Of a stretch of 64,000 bases of DNA, positions 53,361 through 62,117 are shown one piece after another. Within the stretch, counting starts at the first letter, position 1. Each line of letters begins with the position of its first letter. Both the position numbers and the translations under genes were made by a program. Source of the stretch: Hymenobacter ginkgonis (GTDB lineage Bacteria; Bacteroidota; Bacteroidia; Cytophagales; Hymenobacteraceae); assembly GCF_009755225.1 (NCBI RefSeq), contig NZ_WQKZ01000003.1:124001-188000 (forward strand), in the 5' to 3' direction. Below the pieces are notes generated by a model, which worked only from the letters and a program-made list of their open reading frames with translations, had not been told where the DNA came from and did no database searches.

Positions 53361-54758
53361 TTACCGCACCCGGTAGCCGCTCATCGCGTAGTACAGCAGA
53401 TACGCGTAGCACAGCGCCGGCACCGCAAAGGCTACCCGCAGCCCGCCGCCATGCGTGGCAATGAAGCCCATGAGGGGGGGTAGGAGGGCGCCCCCCACAA
53501 TGGCCATTATCAAATACGAGGAGCCTTGCTTGGTGAAATGCCCCAGCCCAGTGATGGCCAGCGGAAAAATAACCGGCCACATAATAGAGTTGCAGAGGCC
53601 GCAGAGTACGATGAGCCACAGCGCCGTTTCGCCCTGGCTGAGCACCGACGCGCCCACCAGCGCCACGCCCGCCGCGCACACCGCCACCAGCAGGGCCCGG
53701 TTGTGAAACCTGAGCAGCAGCGGAATACCAACTACCCGCCCCACCAGCGAGCCAAACCAGTACGACGACACCAGCACCGCGCCCACCGCCTTGGTGAAGC
53801 CCGCCGTAGTGTCAATAGGCGAAGGGCTTTGGCCGAATAAAACGCCCACAAAATTCGTCGCCACGTTCAACCCCCGCACCAGGCTTTGGGTAAAGCCCGA
53901 AAGGTGCTGAATACCTTGGCTTTCGCCGTAGCGAATGAGGAAGGAGCCCAGGCCGACCTCTACCCCCACGTACACAAAAATGGCCCCGATGCCTAGCACC
54001 AAATGCGGAAAGCTCAGCGCCGACTGCCGGGCCGCGGCCAGCGGCCGCGCTTCTTCGGCCTGCTCCTCCGGAATGCTATCAATATCAGGGAGTTTAAGAA
54101 AGAAAAATACCGCCGCCAGCACCACCAGAAACGCTGCCAGCCCCAGGTAAGGCCCTTTCACTAGCTGCGATTCTTGGCTCAGGCGCTCGGCGAGGGGTAG
54201 GGCCGCCAGCCGCGCCTTCAGCGCCACCGAGCCGCCAAATAGCACCAGCGCCCCCACCAGCGGCGAGAGGCTGCCGCCAAAATTATTCGCTACCCCCACT
54301 ACGCTCACGCGGGCCGCCGCGCCGCGCGCCGGCCCCAGTACGCTCACGTAGGGGTTGGCCGCCACTTGCAGCACCGTAATGCCCGCGCCCAGCACCGCCA
54401 AGGCCGTGAGAAACAGCGCAAACTCCCGCGAATTAGCCGCCGGAATGAACAGCAGCGCCCCGCCCGCCATCACGAGCAGCCCTACCACGATACCACGCTG
54501 GTAGCCCAGCTTTTTGAGTACAAACCCGGCGGGCAGCGACATCAGAAAGTAGGCCCCAAAAAAAGCCGATTGCACGGCAGTAGATTGAAAGTCAGTGAGC
54601 TGGCACACGTCCTTGAGGTAGGGCATGAGCACGTCGTTGAAATTGGTGACCGCCCCAAACAGGAAAAACAAGCACGTCATCAGCACCATCGGGCCGGCGT
54701 AGGAGCGGGTAGGGGCGGCAGTAGCAGCCGCCGTAGCAGTAGTAACAGGAGTAGCCAT
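53361..54758 (-). CDS. Sugar MFS transporter, FucP/GluP-like
   Basis: 465 residues from the ATG at 54758; 24 in-frame upstream codons overlap a terminator and are excluded. Twelve hydrophobic helices are expected; the first is MVLMTCLFFLFGAVTNFNDVLMPYLKDV, the FucP/GluP family signature (NDxLxPxLK). TALAVLGAGITVLQVAANPYV and NNFGGSLSPLVGALVLFGG are also family segments. It should be a proton- or sodium-coupled importer of glucose, galactose or fucose. Tail to tail with trehalase. Confidence 0.9.
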   Translation of the reverse strand: MATPVTTATAAATAAPTRSYAGPMVLMTCLFFLFGAVTNFNDVLMPYLKDVCQLTDFQSTAVQSAFFGAYFLMSLPAGFVLKKLGYQRGIVVGLLVMAGGALLFIPAANSREFALFLTALAVLGAGITVLQVAANPYVSVLGPARGAAARVSVVGVANNFGGSLSPLVGALVLFGGSVALKARLAALPLAERLSQESQLVKGPYLGLAAFLVVLAAVFFFLKLPDIDSIPEEQAEEARPLAAARQSALSFPHLVLGIGAIFVYVGVEVGLGSFLIRYGESQGIQHLSGFTQSLVRGLNVATNFVGVLFGQSPSPIDTTAGFTKAVGAVLVSSYWFGSLVGRVVGIPLLLRFHNRALLVAVCAAGVALVGASVLSQGETALWLIVLCGLCNSIMWPVIFPLAITGLGHFTKQGSSYLIMAIVGGALLPPLMGFIATHGGGLRVAFAVPALCYAYLLYYAMSGYRVR

Positions 54759-54780
54759 ACGGGGCGGAAGGTACAAAAAA

Positions 54781-54800
54781 AGCCGGCCATGAAGCCGGCT
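54781..54800 (-). terminator. Hairpin terminator for the DUF1579 gene
   Basis: 7-bp stem AGCCGGC / GCCGGCT with a 6-nt loop, followed on the minus strand by seven T residues. It separates the DUF1579 gene from the MFS gene. Confidence 0.75.
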
Positions 54801-54845
54801 GGAAAATCGGAGCTGTGGGAGAGAATTCATTCCAGGCTCGCTGGT

Positions 54846-55505
54846 TTATTTAGTAGTGCGGGTATAGGTAAGCTCAGTCAGAATTATTTCTCGGCCATCC
54901 ACTGTTTCGTGCCGCTCGAAAACATAGTGGTTGTTATCAATAATTCTTACGATATCATGAAGTTTAATCGTTGTGCCAACCGGCACATCGTAGTGAATGT
55001 GCGAAGTTGTGGCCCCATCGTAAGTAAAGGTTTTGGTAGCTGAATCGTAGGTGCCTTCCGTGGTTATGAATCCCGTGTCTAACTCATTATTATAGCTAGT
55101 GGTAACAAATTTCTTTTTGACGTTATCATACCCTTCGATTGTTCTATCGACGTACGTCACTGGGCCTTCCGACCAAAGCATTTTTCTGGGTATGCCAGTG
55201 GTTTCAGTTTCGAGGTAGCGGCCGCCCCACAATTCCTTCTTAACCACATTGCCGTTGAACTCGACCGTTTTCTTGGCTGGACCAGGAAACGTATGTTTCC
55301 CTACAAATGACCAGTTTCCGGCCAAGCTAGCCAGCAGCTTGTGGTTTTCATTCAGTTTGGAAAGCTCTACCAGCATAGCCTTATCCGGTGGGGTAGGGGC
55401 CCCGCTCGGGGCTGATGCTTTCTGGTTTTGAGCTACTGCCGGGAGCGTGCCAGCCAAGCACCCAAGTACTCCGAGCAGTCTGATAGTGAATGCGAGCTTT
55501 TCCAT
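54846..55505 (-). CDS. DUF1579 family secreted protein
   Basis: 219 residues from the ATG at 55505. The frame stays open for a further 1.2 kb upstream but that is antisense to the methyltransferase gene. Signal peptide MEKLAFTIRLLGVLGCLAGTLPAVAQ. The body matches DUF1579: LASLAGNWSFVGKHTFPGPA, GRYLETETTG, then IEGYDNVKKKFVTTSYNNELDTGFITTEGTYD and HYVFERHE, a lipocalin-like beta barrel. Function unknown; probably periplasmic. Confidence 0.85.
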   Translation of the reverse strand: MEKLAFTIRLLGVLGCLAGTLPAVAQNQKASAPSGAPTPPDKAMLVELSKLNENHKLLASLAGNWSFVGKHTFPGPAKKTVEFNGNVVKKELWGGRYLETETTGIPRKMLWSEGPVTYVDRTIEGYDNVKKKFVTTSYNNELDTGFITTEGTYDSATKTFTYDGATTSHIHYDVPVGTTIKLHDIVRIIDNNHYVFERHETVDGREIILTELTYTRTTK

Positions 55506-55754
55506 TTGACGATTTAGCGGAGGGTATTTAAAGCTGTTTCTGGCGTAAAGCTGAGGCTGTCGATGGCCGCCGCTGGGGCTAGACGGCGCGCAAAGATGAA
55601 TAGCCCGCTTGCATCGCATTGCGGTATAGTTAAGGCTTATTTGCGAGCCCTTAGCCAGGCGCAATATATTAATGGATAGTGGTTTGCATTGCGCTAAGGA
55701 TAGAATAGTTGCGGGTAGGCTAGCTACCCGCTCGCCAGGCCCGACCTTTGCGCC

Positions 55755-56924
55755 ATGCACCTTACCGCCACCACCCAGTTCGGCCTCGAAGAAGTCTTGG
55801 TTGACGAACTGCGCCAACTCGGCGCCACCATTGAATACGTCGGCAGCCGCGCCGTTGAGTTTAGCGGCGACAAAAAAATGCTCTACAACACGGTGCTGTG
55901 GAGCCGCACCGCCATGCGCCTGCTGCGGCCCTTCGCCGATTTCTACGCCCGCGACGAGCGTGCGCTTTACGACGAAGTGACGCGCATCGATTGGAGTAAG
56001 TACATCCGCCCCGGCCAAACGTTTGCCATCACGGCCGTCGTCAACAAGTCGAGTTTCGAGCACTCTCTGTATGTAGCCCAGCTCACCAAAGACGCCATTG
56101 TGGACCAGTTCCGCGAGCGCACCGGCGAGCGCCCCAGCATCGACACCCGGAACCCCGACATCCGCATTCACCTGCGGATGCTCGAAAACGACGTTATCCT
56201 GAGCCTCGACGCGGCCGGCGACTCGCTGCACCGCCGCGGCTACCGCCAGGGCACCAACGAAGCCCCGCTCAACGAGGTGCTTGCCGCCGGCCTCCTCCTG
56301 CTCAGCGGCTGGGACGGCAAAAGCACGCTCATTGACCCCATGTGCGGTTCGGGCACCATCCTTACCGAGGCTGGCCTCATTGCCCAGCGCATCGCGCCGG
56401 GCCTGTTTCACCAGGGCAAGTTTGGCTTTGAGAATTGGCCCGACTTCGATGCCGACCTCTGGCAGCAAGTGCGCGAAGAGGCCAAAGCCCAGCGTCTTGA
56501 AGAGCCCCAGGCTTACCTGGCCGGCTCCGACCTCGACCCCCGCGTGATAGACCAGGCGGCCCAAAACATTGAAGCCGCTGGCCTCGACGAGTGCATCCGG
56601 CTCTCGGTGCGCGACGTGCGCGACGCCTACCCCCCCGCCGACCAGCCACCCGGTATTCTCCTCACCAACCCGCCCTATGGCGAGCGCATTGGCGAAGAAG
56701 CCCAGATGGACGCGCTCTATAAGACCATCGGCGACGCGCTGAAAACGAATTTTCATGGCTACGAAGCCTTTATTTTCACCGGAAACTTGGAGGCCGCGAA
56801 AGCCATCGGCCTGAAAGTATCGCGGCGCATACCGCTGTTCAATGGCCCCATTGATTGCCGCTTGTTGAAGTATGAGTTGTACCGAGGCTCGCGCCGGGTG
56901 CCCCCCGCCGCACCGGTTCTGTAA
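55755..56924 (+). CDS. THUMP-domain class I SAM RNA methyltransferase, RlmL/RlmK-like
   Basis: 389 residues. N-terminal THUMP domain (TATTQFGLEEVLVDELRQLGA ... NTVLWSRTAMRLLRPFADF). Then the methyltransferase domain with SAM motif I LIDPMCGSGTILTEAGLIA, LAGSDLDPRVIDQAAQNIE, and the catalytic N6-adenine/N2-guanine motif TNPPYGERI. This is the RlmL N-terminal module (23S rRNA m2G2445) without the RlmK half of E. coli. The nucleotide modified in this organism is not certain. The flanking GACCTTTGC upstream of the start resembles a -7 promoter box. Confidence 0.9.
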   Translation: MHLTATTQFGLEEVLVDELRQLGATIEYVGSRAVEFSGDKKMLYNTVLWSRTAMRLLRPFADFYARDERALYDEVTRIDWSKYIRPGQTFAITAVVNKSSFEHSLYVAQLTKDAIVDQFRERTGERPSIDTRNPDIRIHLRMLENDVILSLDAAGDSLHRRGYRQGTNEAPLNEVLAAGLLLLSGWDGKSTLIDPMCGSGTILTEAGLIAQRIAPGLFHQGKFGFENWPDFDADLWQQVREEAKAQRLEEPQAYLAGSDLDPRVIDQAAQNIEAAGLDECIRLSVRDVRDAYPPADQPPGILLTNPPYGERIGEEAQMDALYKTIGDALKTNFHGYEAFIFTGNLEAAKAIGLKVSRRIPLFNGPIDCRLLKYELYRGSRRVPPAAPVL

Positions 56925-57056
56925 ATTGGATTTAACTGCTAAATAATGCTCTGAAAATCAGGGTAAGAACAGATTGATAACAAGAGTTTTGCAGCGGTTT
57001 AGGCGGAAAGGCCGTATGCAACTTTCGCATTCAAATCCTCTTACCACCTGACTTCT

Positions 57057-58220
57057 ATGTCTTACTCTTGGAAAAGCGCTTCAGCGCGCTGGGCCGCACC
57101 CGTAGCTGCTCTGGGCCTGCTCGCCGCTTGCAACACTAGCCAAACCTCCGAAACCACTAGTGCCACCGCCGCTAGCGACTCGACCGCGACTGCTAAGCCA
57201 CTGGCCGACACCGCCGCCACGGCCAGCGCGCCGCTGCCCGTGAAGCCCAGCGGCCCTAAGCCAGCTTGGGGCCCTGGCATCCATCCCGAAATGCAGGCCG
57301 TTATCGAGCAACTCACGGCCATGAGCGGCCCCACGCCACTCGCCAAAATGACCCCGCAGGAGGCCCGCAAGGCTCCCAGCGCCGCCGACGCCGCCATGGC
57401 GACGATGAGTAAATTCAAGGTTCCTACTCCTCCTTCTACCGCCGACACCATGAGCCGCGCGGTGATGCCCGGCGTGAAAGTGCGCATTTACACGCCCAAG
57501 GGGGCTGCCGGTGCGCTGCCAGTCATCGTGTATTACCACGGCGGCGGCTGGGTTATTGCCAACCTCGATACGTACGACGCCTCGGTGCGCAGCCTGGTCG
57601 AGCAGACGGGTGCCATCGTGGTATCGGTGGCTTACCGCCAGGCCCCGGAAAACAAGTTTCCGACCGCTCACAACGACTCTTTTGCGGCTTACCAGTGGAC
57701 GCTCAAAAACGCGGCTAGCTTCAAAGGCGACCCACAGCACGTAGCCGTGGCTGGTGAGAGCGCCGGCGGTAACCTGGCCTGCGCCGTGAGCATGATGGCC
57801 CGCGATAAAAAGGTGCAGTTGCCTAAATACCAACTGCTGGTGTATCCCATTGCTGGCTACGACCTGAACACGCCTTCGTACCTGGCGAATACGCAAACCA
57901 AGCCCCTCAACAAAGACCTGATGGCCTGGTTCTTCAAGCATTATCTGCGTACGCCCGCCGATGGCAAGAGCCCCATGATTGACTTGGTGCACGCCAACCT
58001 CAAGGGCCTACCCCCCACTACGCTCATCACCGACCAGTATGACCCCCTGATGAGTGAGGGTAAAATGCTGGCCGACAACCTGCAAAAAGCCGGCGTAGCC
58101 GTAAAATACCAGAATTATGATGGCGTAACGCACGAGTTTTTTGGCATGGCCGCCGTAGTACCCGAAGCCAAGCAAGCCCAAGCCTTTGCAGTGGAAGGCC
58201 TGAAAGGTGCGCTGAAGTAA
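57057..58220 (+). CDS. Lipoprotein alpha/beta hydrolase, HSL (type IV esterase) family
   Basis: 387 residues. Lipoprotein signal with Cys in LGLLAACNTSQ (about residue 25), then a ~60-residue Ala/Ser/Thr linker. The hydrolase has the oxyanion motif YYHGGGWVIANLD, a nucleophile elbow GESAGGNLAC, an acid in TDQYDPLMSEG and a catalytic His in GVTHEFFGMA. These are the hormone-sensitive-lipase family motifs, so it should hydrolyse short-chain esters or lactones at the periplasmic or outer membrane face. It ends 11 bases before a 58-base perfect palindrome. Confidence 0.9.
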   Translation: MSYSWKSASARWAAPVAALGLLAACNTSQTSETTSATAASDSTATAKPLADTAATASAPLPVKPSGPKPAWGPGIHPEMQAVIEQLTAMSGPTPLAKMTPQEARKAPSAADAAMATMSKFKVPTPPSTADTMSRAVMPGVKVRIYTPKGAAGALPVIVYYHGGGWVIANLDTYDASVRSLVEQTGAIVVSVAYRQAPENKFPTAHNDSFAAYQWTLKNAASFKGDPQHVAVAGESAGGNLACAVSMMARDKKVQLPKYQLLVYPIAGYDLNTPSYLANTQTKPLNKDLMAWFFKHYLRTPADGKSPMIDLVHANLKGLPPTTLITDQYDPLMSEGKMLADNLQKAGVAVKYQNYDGVTHEFFGMAAVVPEAKQAQAFAVEGLKGALK

Positions 58221-58231
58221 ACGGCTCGTTT

Positions 58232-58289
58232 TAGCCCGCATCAAAAAAAGCGACACCCGGCCGGGTGTCGCTTTTTTTGATGCGGGCTA
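58232..58289. terminator. 58-base perfect palindrome (bidirectional terminator)
   Basis: TAGCCCGCATCAAAAAAAGC continues into a GC core and is mirrored exactly about 58260/58261 with no spacer: 29 bp on each side. As RNA it makes a hairpin with A7/U7 tracts inside the stem, serving the convergent esterase and membrane protein genes. As DNA it could extrude a cruciform. Confidence 0.85.
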
Positions 58290-58311
58290 CTGAACTCGGC
58301 CTAAGTGGCGA

Positions 58312-58698
58312 CTATTCAGCAAGGGGCGCCGGTAGTGAAGCCTCTAAGTAGCGTTGAATAGCGCTCGAATTATAGAGGGTGAGCAGCCCAGCCAGCTGAA
58401 GGCTGCCGGTGAGCACAAAGCCCAGGAGCGGGCCGCCCGCGGTGATATTATGCGGCAGGATATAACCCGCCACCAGAAGTTGTAGCAGTAGGTAGGCATA
58501 GGTGAGGGCAAGCGCTGGGCGCCAGCGTCGGTACAAGCCAAGTAGCAACAGCCACTCCCAAACTGTGCCGCCACCGTAATGGCCACTTTCGGCCACAAAC
58601 CATAGCTTGTACCAAGTGGGGAGGTAAGCAGCCAGTAATAAGCAAGCTGCCACGAAGGCTAGGTGCAACGGAGCAGGGGAGCGGTGAGCAGGCTGCAT
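58312..58698 (-). CDS. Small polytopic membrane protein
   Basis: 128 residues with four hydrophobic helices (LHLAFVAACLLLAAYLPTWY, VWEWLLLLGLY, LALTYAYLLLQLLVAGYIL, LLGFVLTGSLQLAGLLTLY). No recognised family, although the size and layout fit DoxX-like or DUF-type four-helix proteins. Convergent with the esterase gene. Confidence 0.65.
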   Translation of the reverse strand: MQPAHRSPAPLHLAFVAACLLLAAYLPTWYKLWFVAESGHYGGGTVWEWLLLLGLYRRWRPALALTYAYLLLQLLVAGYILPHNITAGGPLLGFVLTGSLQLAGLLTLYNSSAIQRYLEASLPAPLAE

Positions 58699-58960
58699 AA
58701 GTCTAGGAGCAAAGGACTTACTAACTGCGAGTTGCTAAAATAGCTGCGCGTCGCGAAGGTAAGCGACGACGACAATTCTACCTTTCACAAGCAGCCATCA
58801 AAAATATTTGTTGGGAGCTTTTTCGCTGAGCAGAAGGCTACTCCTGCGAGGCTATTTACTGCTTAATGCAGTGCCAGCATCCGGCCAAGCCTACGTTGGC
58901 TAAATTCTTTGGAACTTCGTGTAGGCGATTGTTATTTTAATCTTTCGACCGAAGTGCCTT

Positions 58961-61195
58961 ATGTCCGCCGTTACCGCTCCTGCTCCTCAACTTACTGCCG
59001 CCCGCCAGGCCCTCAAGCGGTACTATGGCTACGACAATTTTCGGCCCATGCAGGGCGATATTATTCAGAGCATTCTGGCGGGCAACGATACGGTAGTGCT
59101 CATGCCCACCGGCGGCGGCAAGTCGGTGTGTTTCCAGATTCCGGCCGTGGTGAGCGAAGGCGTGTGCGTGGTGGTATCGCCGCTCATCGCGCTCATGAAG
59201 GACCAGGTGGAGGCCCTGAAAGCCAACGGCATCGTGGCGGCTTACATTAACAGCAGCGTGGGCCAGAGCGAGGCTAGCGACATCACGCGGGCGGCGCTGA
59301 GTGGGCACCTTAAGCTATTGTACGTGAGCCCCGAAAAACTGTTGAGCGACGGCTTTTTGCAGTTTCTGACGCGGGTGAATGTCAGTATTTTTGCCATCGA
59401 CGAGGCGCACTGTATTTCGAGCTGGGGCCACGATTTTCGGCCCGAGTACACGCAGCTCGGGGCGCTGCGGCAGCATTTTCCGAGCACGCCCATTATCGCC
59501 CTCACGGCCACGGCCGACCGCCTCACGCAGCGCGACATTCGCACCCAGCTCCATTTGCACGAGCCCAAGGTATTTTTGTCGAGCTTCGACCGGCCCAATA
59601 TCAACCTCGTGGTGCGCCCTGGCCAAGACCGGCTAGGCCAAATACTGGACTTCATCGGCCGCCACCCTAAGGACGCGGGCATCATCTATTGCCTCTCGCG
59701 CAAGACCTGCGAAACCGTGGCCCAGAAACTCCAGCAAAAAGGCATCAAGGCGGGCCACTACCACGCCGGCATGACGCCCAACCAGCGGGGTAGCGTGCAG
59801 GAGGCCTTTTTGCAGGATGACTTGCAAGTAATTGTGGCCACCATCGCCTTTGGCATGGGCATCGACAAGAGCAACGTGCGCTGGGTGATGCACTACAACT
59901 TGCCCAAAAACATCGAGGGCTACTACCAGGAAATCGGCCGCGCCGGCCGCGACGGCAGCCCCGCCACCGCTTTGCTGTTCTACAGCTTCGCTGACGTGAT
60001 GTCGATGCGCGAAATGGTGACCAAGGACGTGCCCCAGCGCCAAGCCCAGCTCAACACGGCTAAGCTCGAGCGTATGCAGCAGTTTGCCGAAGCTGCTAGC
60101 TGCCGCCGCCGCATCTTGCTGCACTATTTCAGCGAAGATTTGGGCCACGACTGCGGCAACTGCGACATTTGCCGCAACCCGCCCATTACCTTCGACGGCA
60201 CGCTGCTGGCCCAGAAAGCATTGTCGGCCAGCGCCCGCACCCAGCAGCGCGTAGCCATCAATTTGTTGATTGACATCCTGCGCGGCATGCGCAACCAGGC
60301 GGTGCTGCAACACGGCTACGACCAGCTCAAAACCTACGGCGCGGGCCAAGATTTGCCCTACCTCGACTGGTACAGCTACGTGCACCAGATGCTGAACGAC
60401 GGCCTCTTCTACATCGCCTACGAAGAAGGCTACGCCCTCAAAATTACCGAGCGTGGCCAGCAGGTATTGAAAGGCCAGCTGCCCGTTTCGCTCAAGAAAT
60501 TTCAGGTGGCCGAGAAAGCCGAAAAGCAAACCCGGGCCTCCAAAAAAGCGGCTGCCGATGCCGCCGCGGCTGGTTCTGGCTCGCCCGAGGCCAAGCTTTT
60601 CGAGCGCTTGCGCCAGCTGCGCAAGCAAATTGCCGACGAGCAGGGCGTGCCGCCCTACGTGGTTTTCACCGACACTACCCTCCAGGAAATGGCCCGCGAG
60701 CAGCCTACCAGCCGCGTGGCCATGCTCTCGGTGTCGGGGGTAGGCATGAAGAAATTCGAGACGTACGGCGAGGCCTTCATCGAGGCCATCATCCAGCACG
60801 GCCCGCCGCGCCCCGTGCCCAACGTGGAAGACGCCGAAGAGGACTTCGCGCCCGCGCCTACCCCCCGCACCGCTGCCAAGGCTGCCGACCGCGACGTAAA
60901 TAGCACCGAGGACACCACTTTTCAACTGCACCGCCAGGGCCTTACCCCCGACCAAATTGCCGAGCAGCGCGGCTTGGTGGTGGGCACCGTGCGTGCCCAC
61001 CTCGAGCGGGCCTATGCCAAAGGCCTCGACCTGCGCTTGCAAGATTTTCTCTCCGACTCGCAGGTGGCCGAAATAGCGGCGGCCCGTGCGCAGCTCGGCG
61101 GTGCACCCGCCCTACGCGACCTCTTCGACCATTTGCGCGAGAAGTACGACTACTTCCAGCTGCGGCTGGCGGGTATCAAGCTGCAGCGGGGGTAG
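58961..61195 (+). CDS. recQ: ATP-dependent DNA helicase RecQ
   Basis: 744 residues. Superfamily 2 motifs: MPTGGGKSVCFQIP (motif I, residues 48-61), IFAIDEAHCISSWGHDFRPEY (motif II and aromatic-rich loop), ALTATAD (III), GIIYCLSRKTCE (IV), and QVIVATIAFGMGIDKSNVRWVMHYNLPKNIEGYYQEIGRAGRDG (V-VI). The zinc-binding RQC has CRRRILLHYFSEDLGHDCGNCDIC. An HRDC domain follows (SPEAKLFERLRQLRKQIADEQGVPPYVVF ... VSGVGMKKFETYG), then an extra C-terminal helix-turn-helix (FQLHRQGLTPDQIAEQRGL). It unwinds DNA in recombination and repair. The next gene starts 6 bases later. Confidence 0.95.
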   Translation: MSAVTAPAPQLTAARQALKRYYGYDNFRPMQGDIIQSILAGNDTVVLMPTGGGKSVCFQIPAVVSEGVCVVVSPLIALMKDQVEALKANGIVAAYINSSVGQSEASDITRAALSGHLKLLYVSPEKLLSDGFLQFLTRVNVSIFAIDEAHCISSWGHDFRPEYTQLGALRQHFPSTPIIALTATADRLTQRDIRTQLHLHEPKVFLSSFDRPNINLVVRPGQDRLGQILDFIGRHPKDAGIIYCLSRKTCETVAQKLQQKGIKAGHYHAGMTPNQRGSVQEAFLQDDLQVIVATIAFGMGIDKSNVRWVMHYNLPKNIEGYYQEIGRAGRDGSPATALLFYSFADVMSMREMVTKDVPQRQAQLNTAKLERMQQFAEAASCRRRILLHYFSEDLGHDCGNCDICRNPPITFDGTLLAQKALSASARTQQRVAINLLIDILRGMRNQAVLQHGYDQLKTYGAGQDLPYLDWYSYVHQMLNDGLFYIAYEEGYALKITERGQQVLKGQLPVSLKKFQVAEKAEKQTRASKKAAADAAAAGSGSPEAKLFERLRQLRKQIADEQGVPPYVVFTDTTLQEMAREQPTSRVAMLSVSGVGMKKFETYGEAFIEAIIQHGPPRPVPNVEDAEEDFAPAPTPRTAAKAADRDVNSTEDTTFQLHRQGLTPDQIAEQRGLVVGTVRAHLERAYAKGLDLRLQDFLSDSQVAEIAAARAQLGGAPALRDLFDHLREKYDYFQLRLAGIKLQRG

Positions 61196-61201
61196 GGCGG
61201 C

Positions 61202-61876
61202 ATGCTGCGCAAACTCCTGCTGTTCTCCGCTACCCTACTCATCGCCGCCTTTGCGGCCCTGATGCTCACCAAAACACTGCCCTACTACACCTTCGAGAAG
61301 GGCATCCACTTTCTGACTACTAAAAGCGACGAAACCAACGATAGCCTATGGTTTCGGTTGGGTTTCTACGTGCACATCACCAGTAGCCTGGTCGTGCTAG
61401 TGCTGGGCCTGCTGCAATGGTTGCCGCCGGTGGCGGGGGTAGGGCCCCGCCTACACCGCTGGCTGGGCTACGGCTACGTGGTTGGTATTCTGGGGCTGGC
61501 GGCACCGTCAGGGCTCATCCTGGCGCGCTTCGCCAATGGCGGGCTTGCGGCGCAAGTAGGCTTCACGCTGCAATGCGTAGTGTGGTGGCTCACTACCTGG
61601 GTGGCTTATCGCGCTGCTCGCCAGCAGCAGTGGTCCCGTCACGCCGACTGGCTGGTGCGCTCCTACGCCGTAACGCTGGCGGCGCTGGCGCTGCGCGGCG
61701 AAAGCTATGTCATGTATTATGCCTTCGGTACCAAGCCGCTAGAAACTTACCTGACGGTGACATGGCTCTCGTGGGTAGGCAATTTAATCCTGGCCGAAGT
61801 GCTGTTAGAACTAGGCTTGGGTCGGTACTTCTTGCGGGAAATAATGAATAAGCTGCGCCGTAATTTGGCAGCATGA
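61202..61876 (+). CDS. DUF2306-like membrane protein
   Basis: 224 residues with about six helices (LLLFSATLLIAAFAALMLTK, FYVHITSSLVVLVLGLLQWL, YVVGILGLAAPSGLILARF, FTLQCVVWWLTTWVAYRAA, and two more). The HITSSLVVLVLGLLQW and HRWLGYGYVVGILGLAAPSG region matches DUF2306 (a YozB-like/cytochrome-related membrane family with conserved His in HRxxG). Its stop codon overlaps the start of the following remnant (ATGA). Likely in the recQ transcript. Confidence 0.75.
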   Translation: MLRKLLLFSATLLIAAFAALMLTKTLPYYTFEKGIHFLTTKSDETNDSLWFRLGFYVHITSSLVVLVLGLLQWLPPVAGVGPRLHRWLGYGYVVGILGLAAPSGLILARFANGGLAAQVGFTLQCVVWWLTTWVAYRAARQQQWSRHADWLVRSYAVTLAALALRGESYVMYYAFGTKPLETYLTVTWLSWVGNLILAEVLLELGLGRYFLREIMNKLRRNLAA

Positions 61877-62098
61877 AAAAGTTATACTGGGTGTTCGGGC
61901 TGGCTTTAGGAATCACTGCCTGCCAGCCGCAGGTTGCCACCGCTGCCAATACCTGTACGGTTCCGTAAGGTGTTGCGGGCCGATGTGCCTTCGTAGCTAG
62001 TCCAGGATACGCAGCAAGTGCAAGCGTTTTTGTGGAATACTCTCTGGGAAAACGACGAGTGGTGGGCCAGGTCGCCCCAGCCTAGCCTGAGCCTGTAA
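61873..62098 (+). pseudogene. Decayed copy of the downstream lipoprotein gene
   Basis: An intact start (MKKLYWVFGLALGITACQPQ, a lipoprotein signal with Cys) runs for 31 codons to a stop at 61966-61968. In another frame, after an in-frame stop (TAG at 62005-62007 region), the sequence reads AFLWNTLWENDEWWARSPQPSLSL to a TAA at 62096-62098. That matches the end of the gene at 62118 (GWNEFWTNDEWWADSPKPSLNL). So only the first ~20 and last ~25 residues remain, with about 200 codons of the middle lost and a frameshift plus stop. The short leader peptide could still be made, coupled to DUF2306. Confidence 0.75.
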
Positions 62099-62117
62099 GG
62101 CCTTGTTGTATAAGCTT

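Noticed and set aside
55506..56756. Open frame upstream of the DUF1579 gene, minus strand
   Set aside because: Antisense to the RlmL-like methyltransferase; low-complexity Gly/Val/Ala composition and no family features.
59633..61042. 469-codon minus-strand frame
   Set aside because: Mirror of recQ codon bias in GC-rich DNA; recQ motifs are complete on the plus strand.
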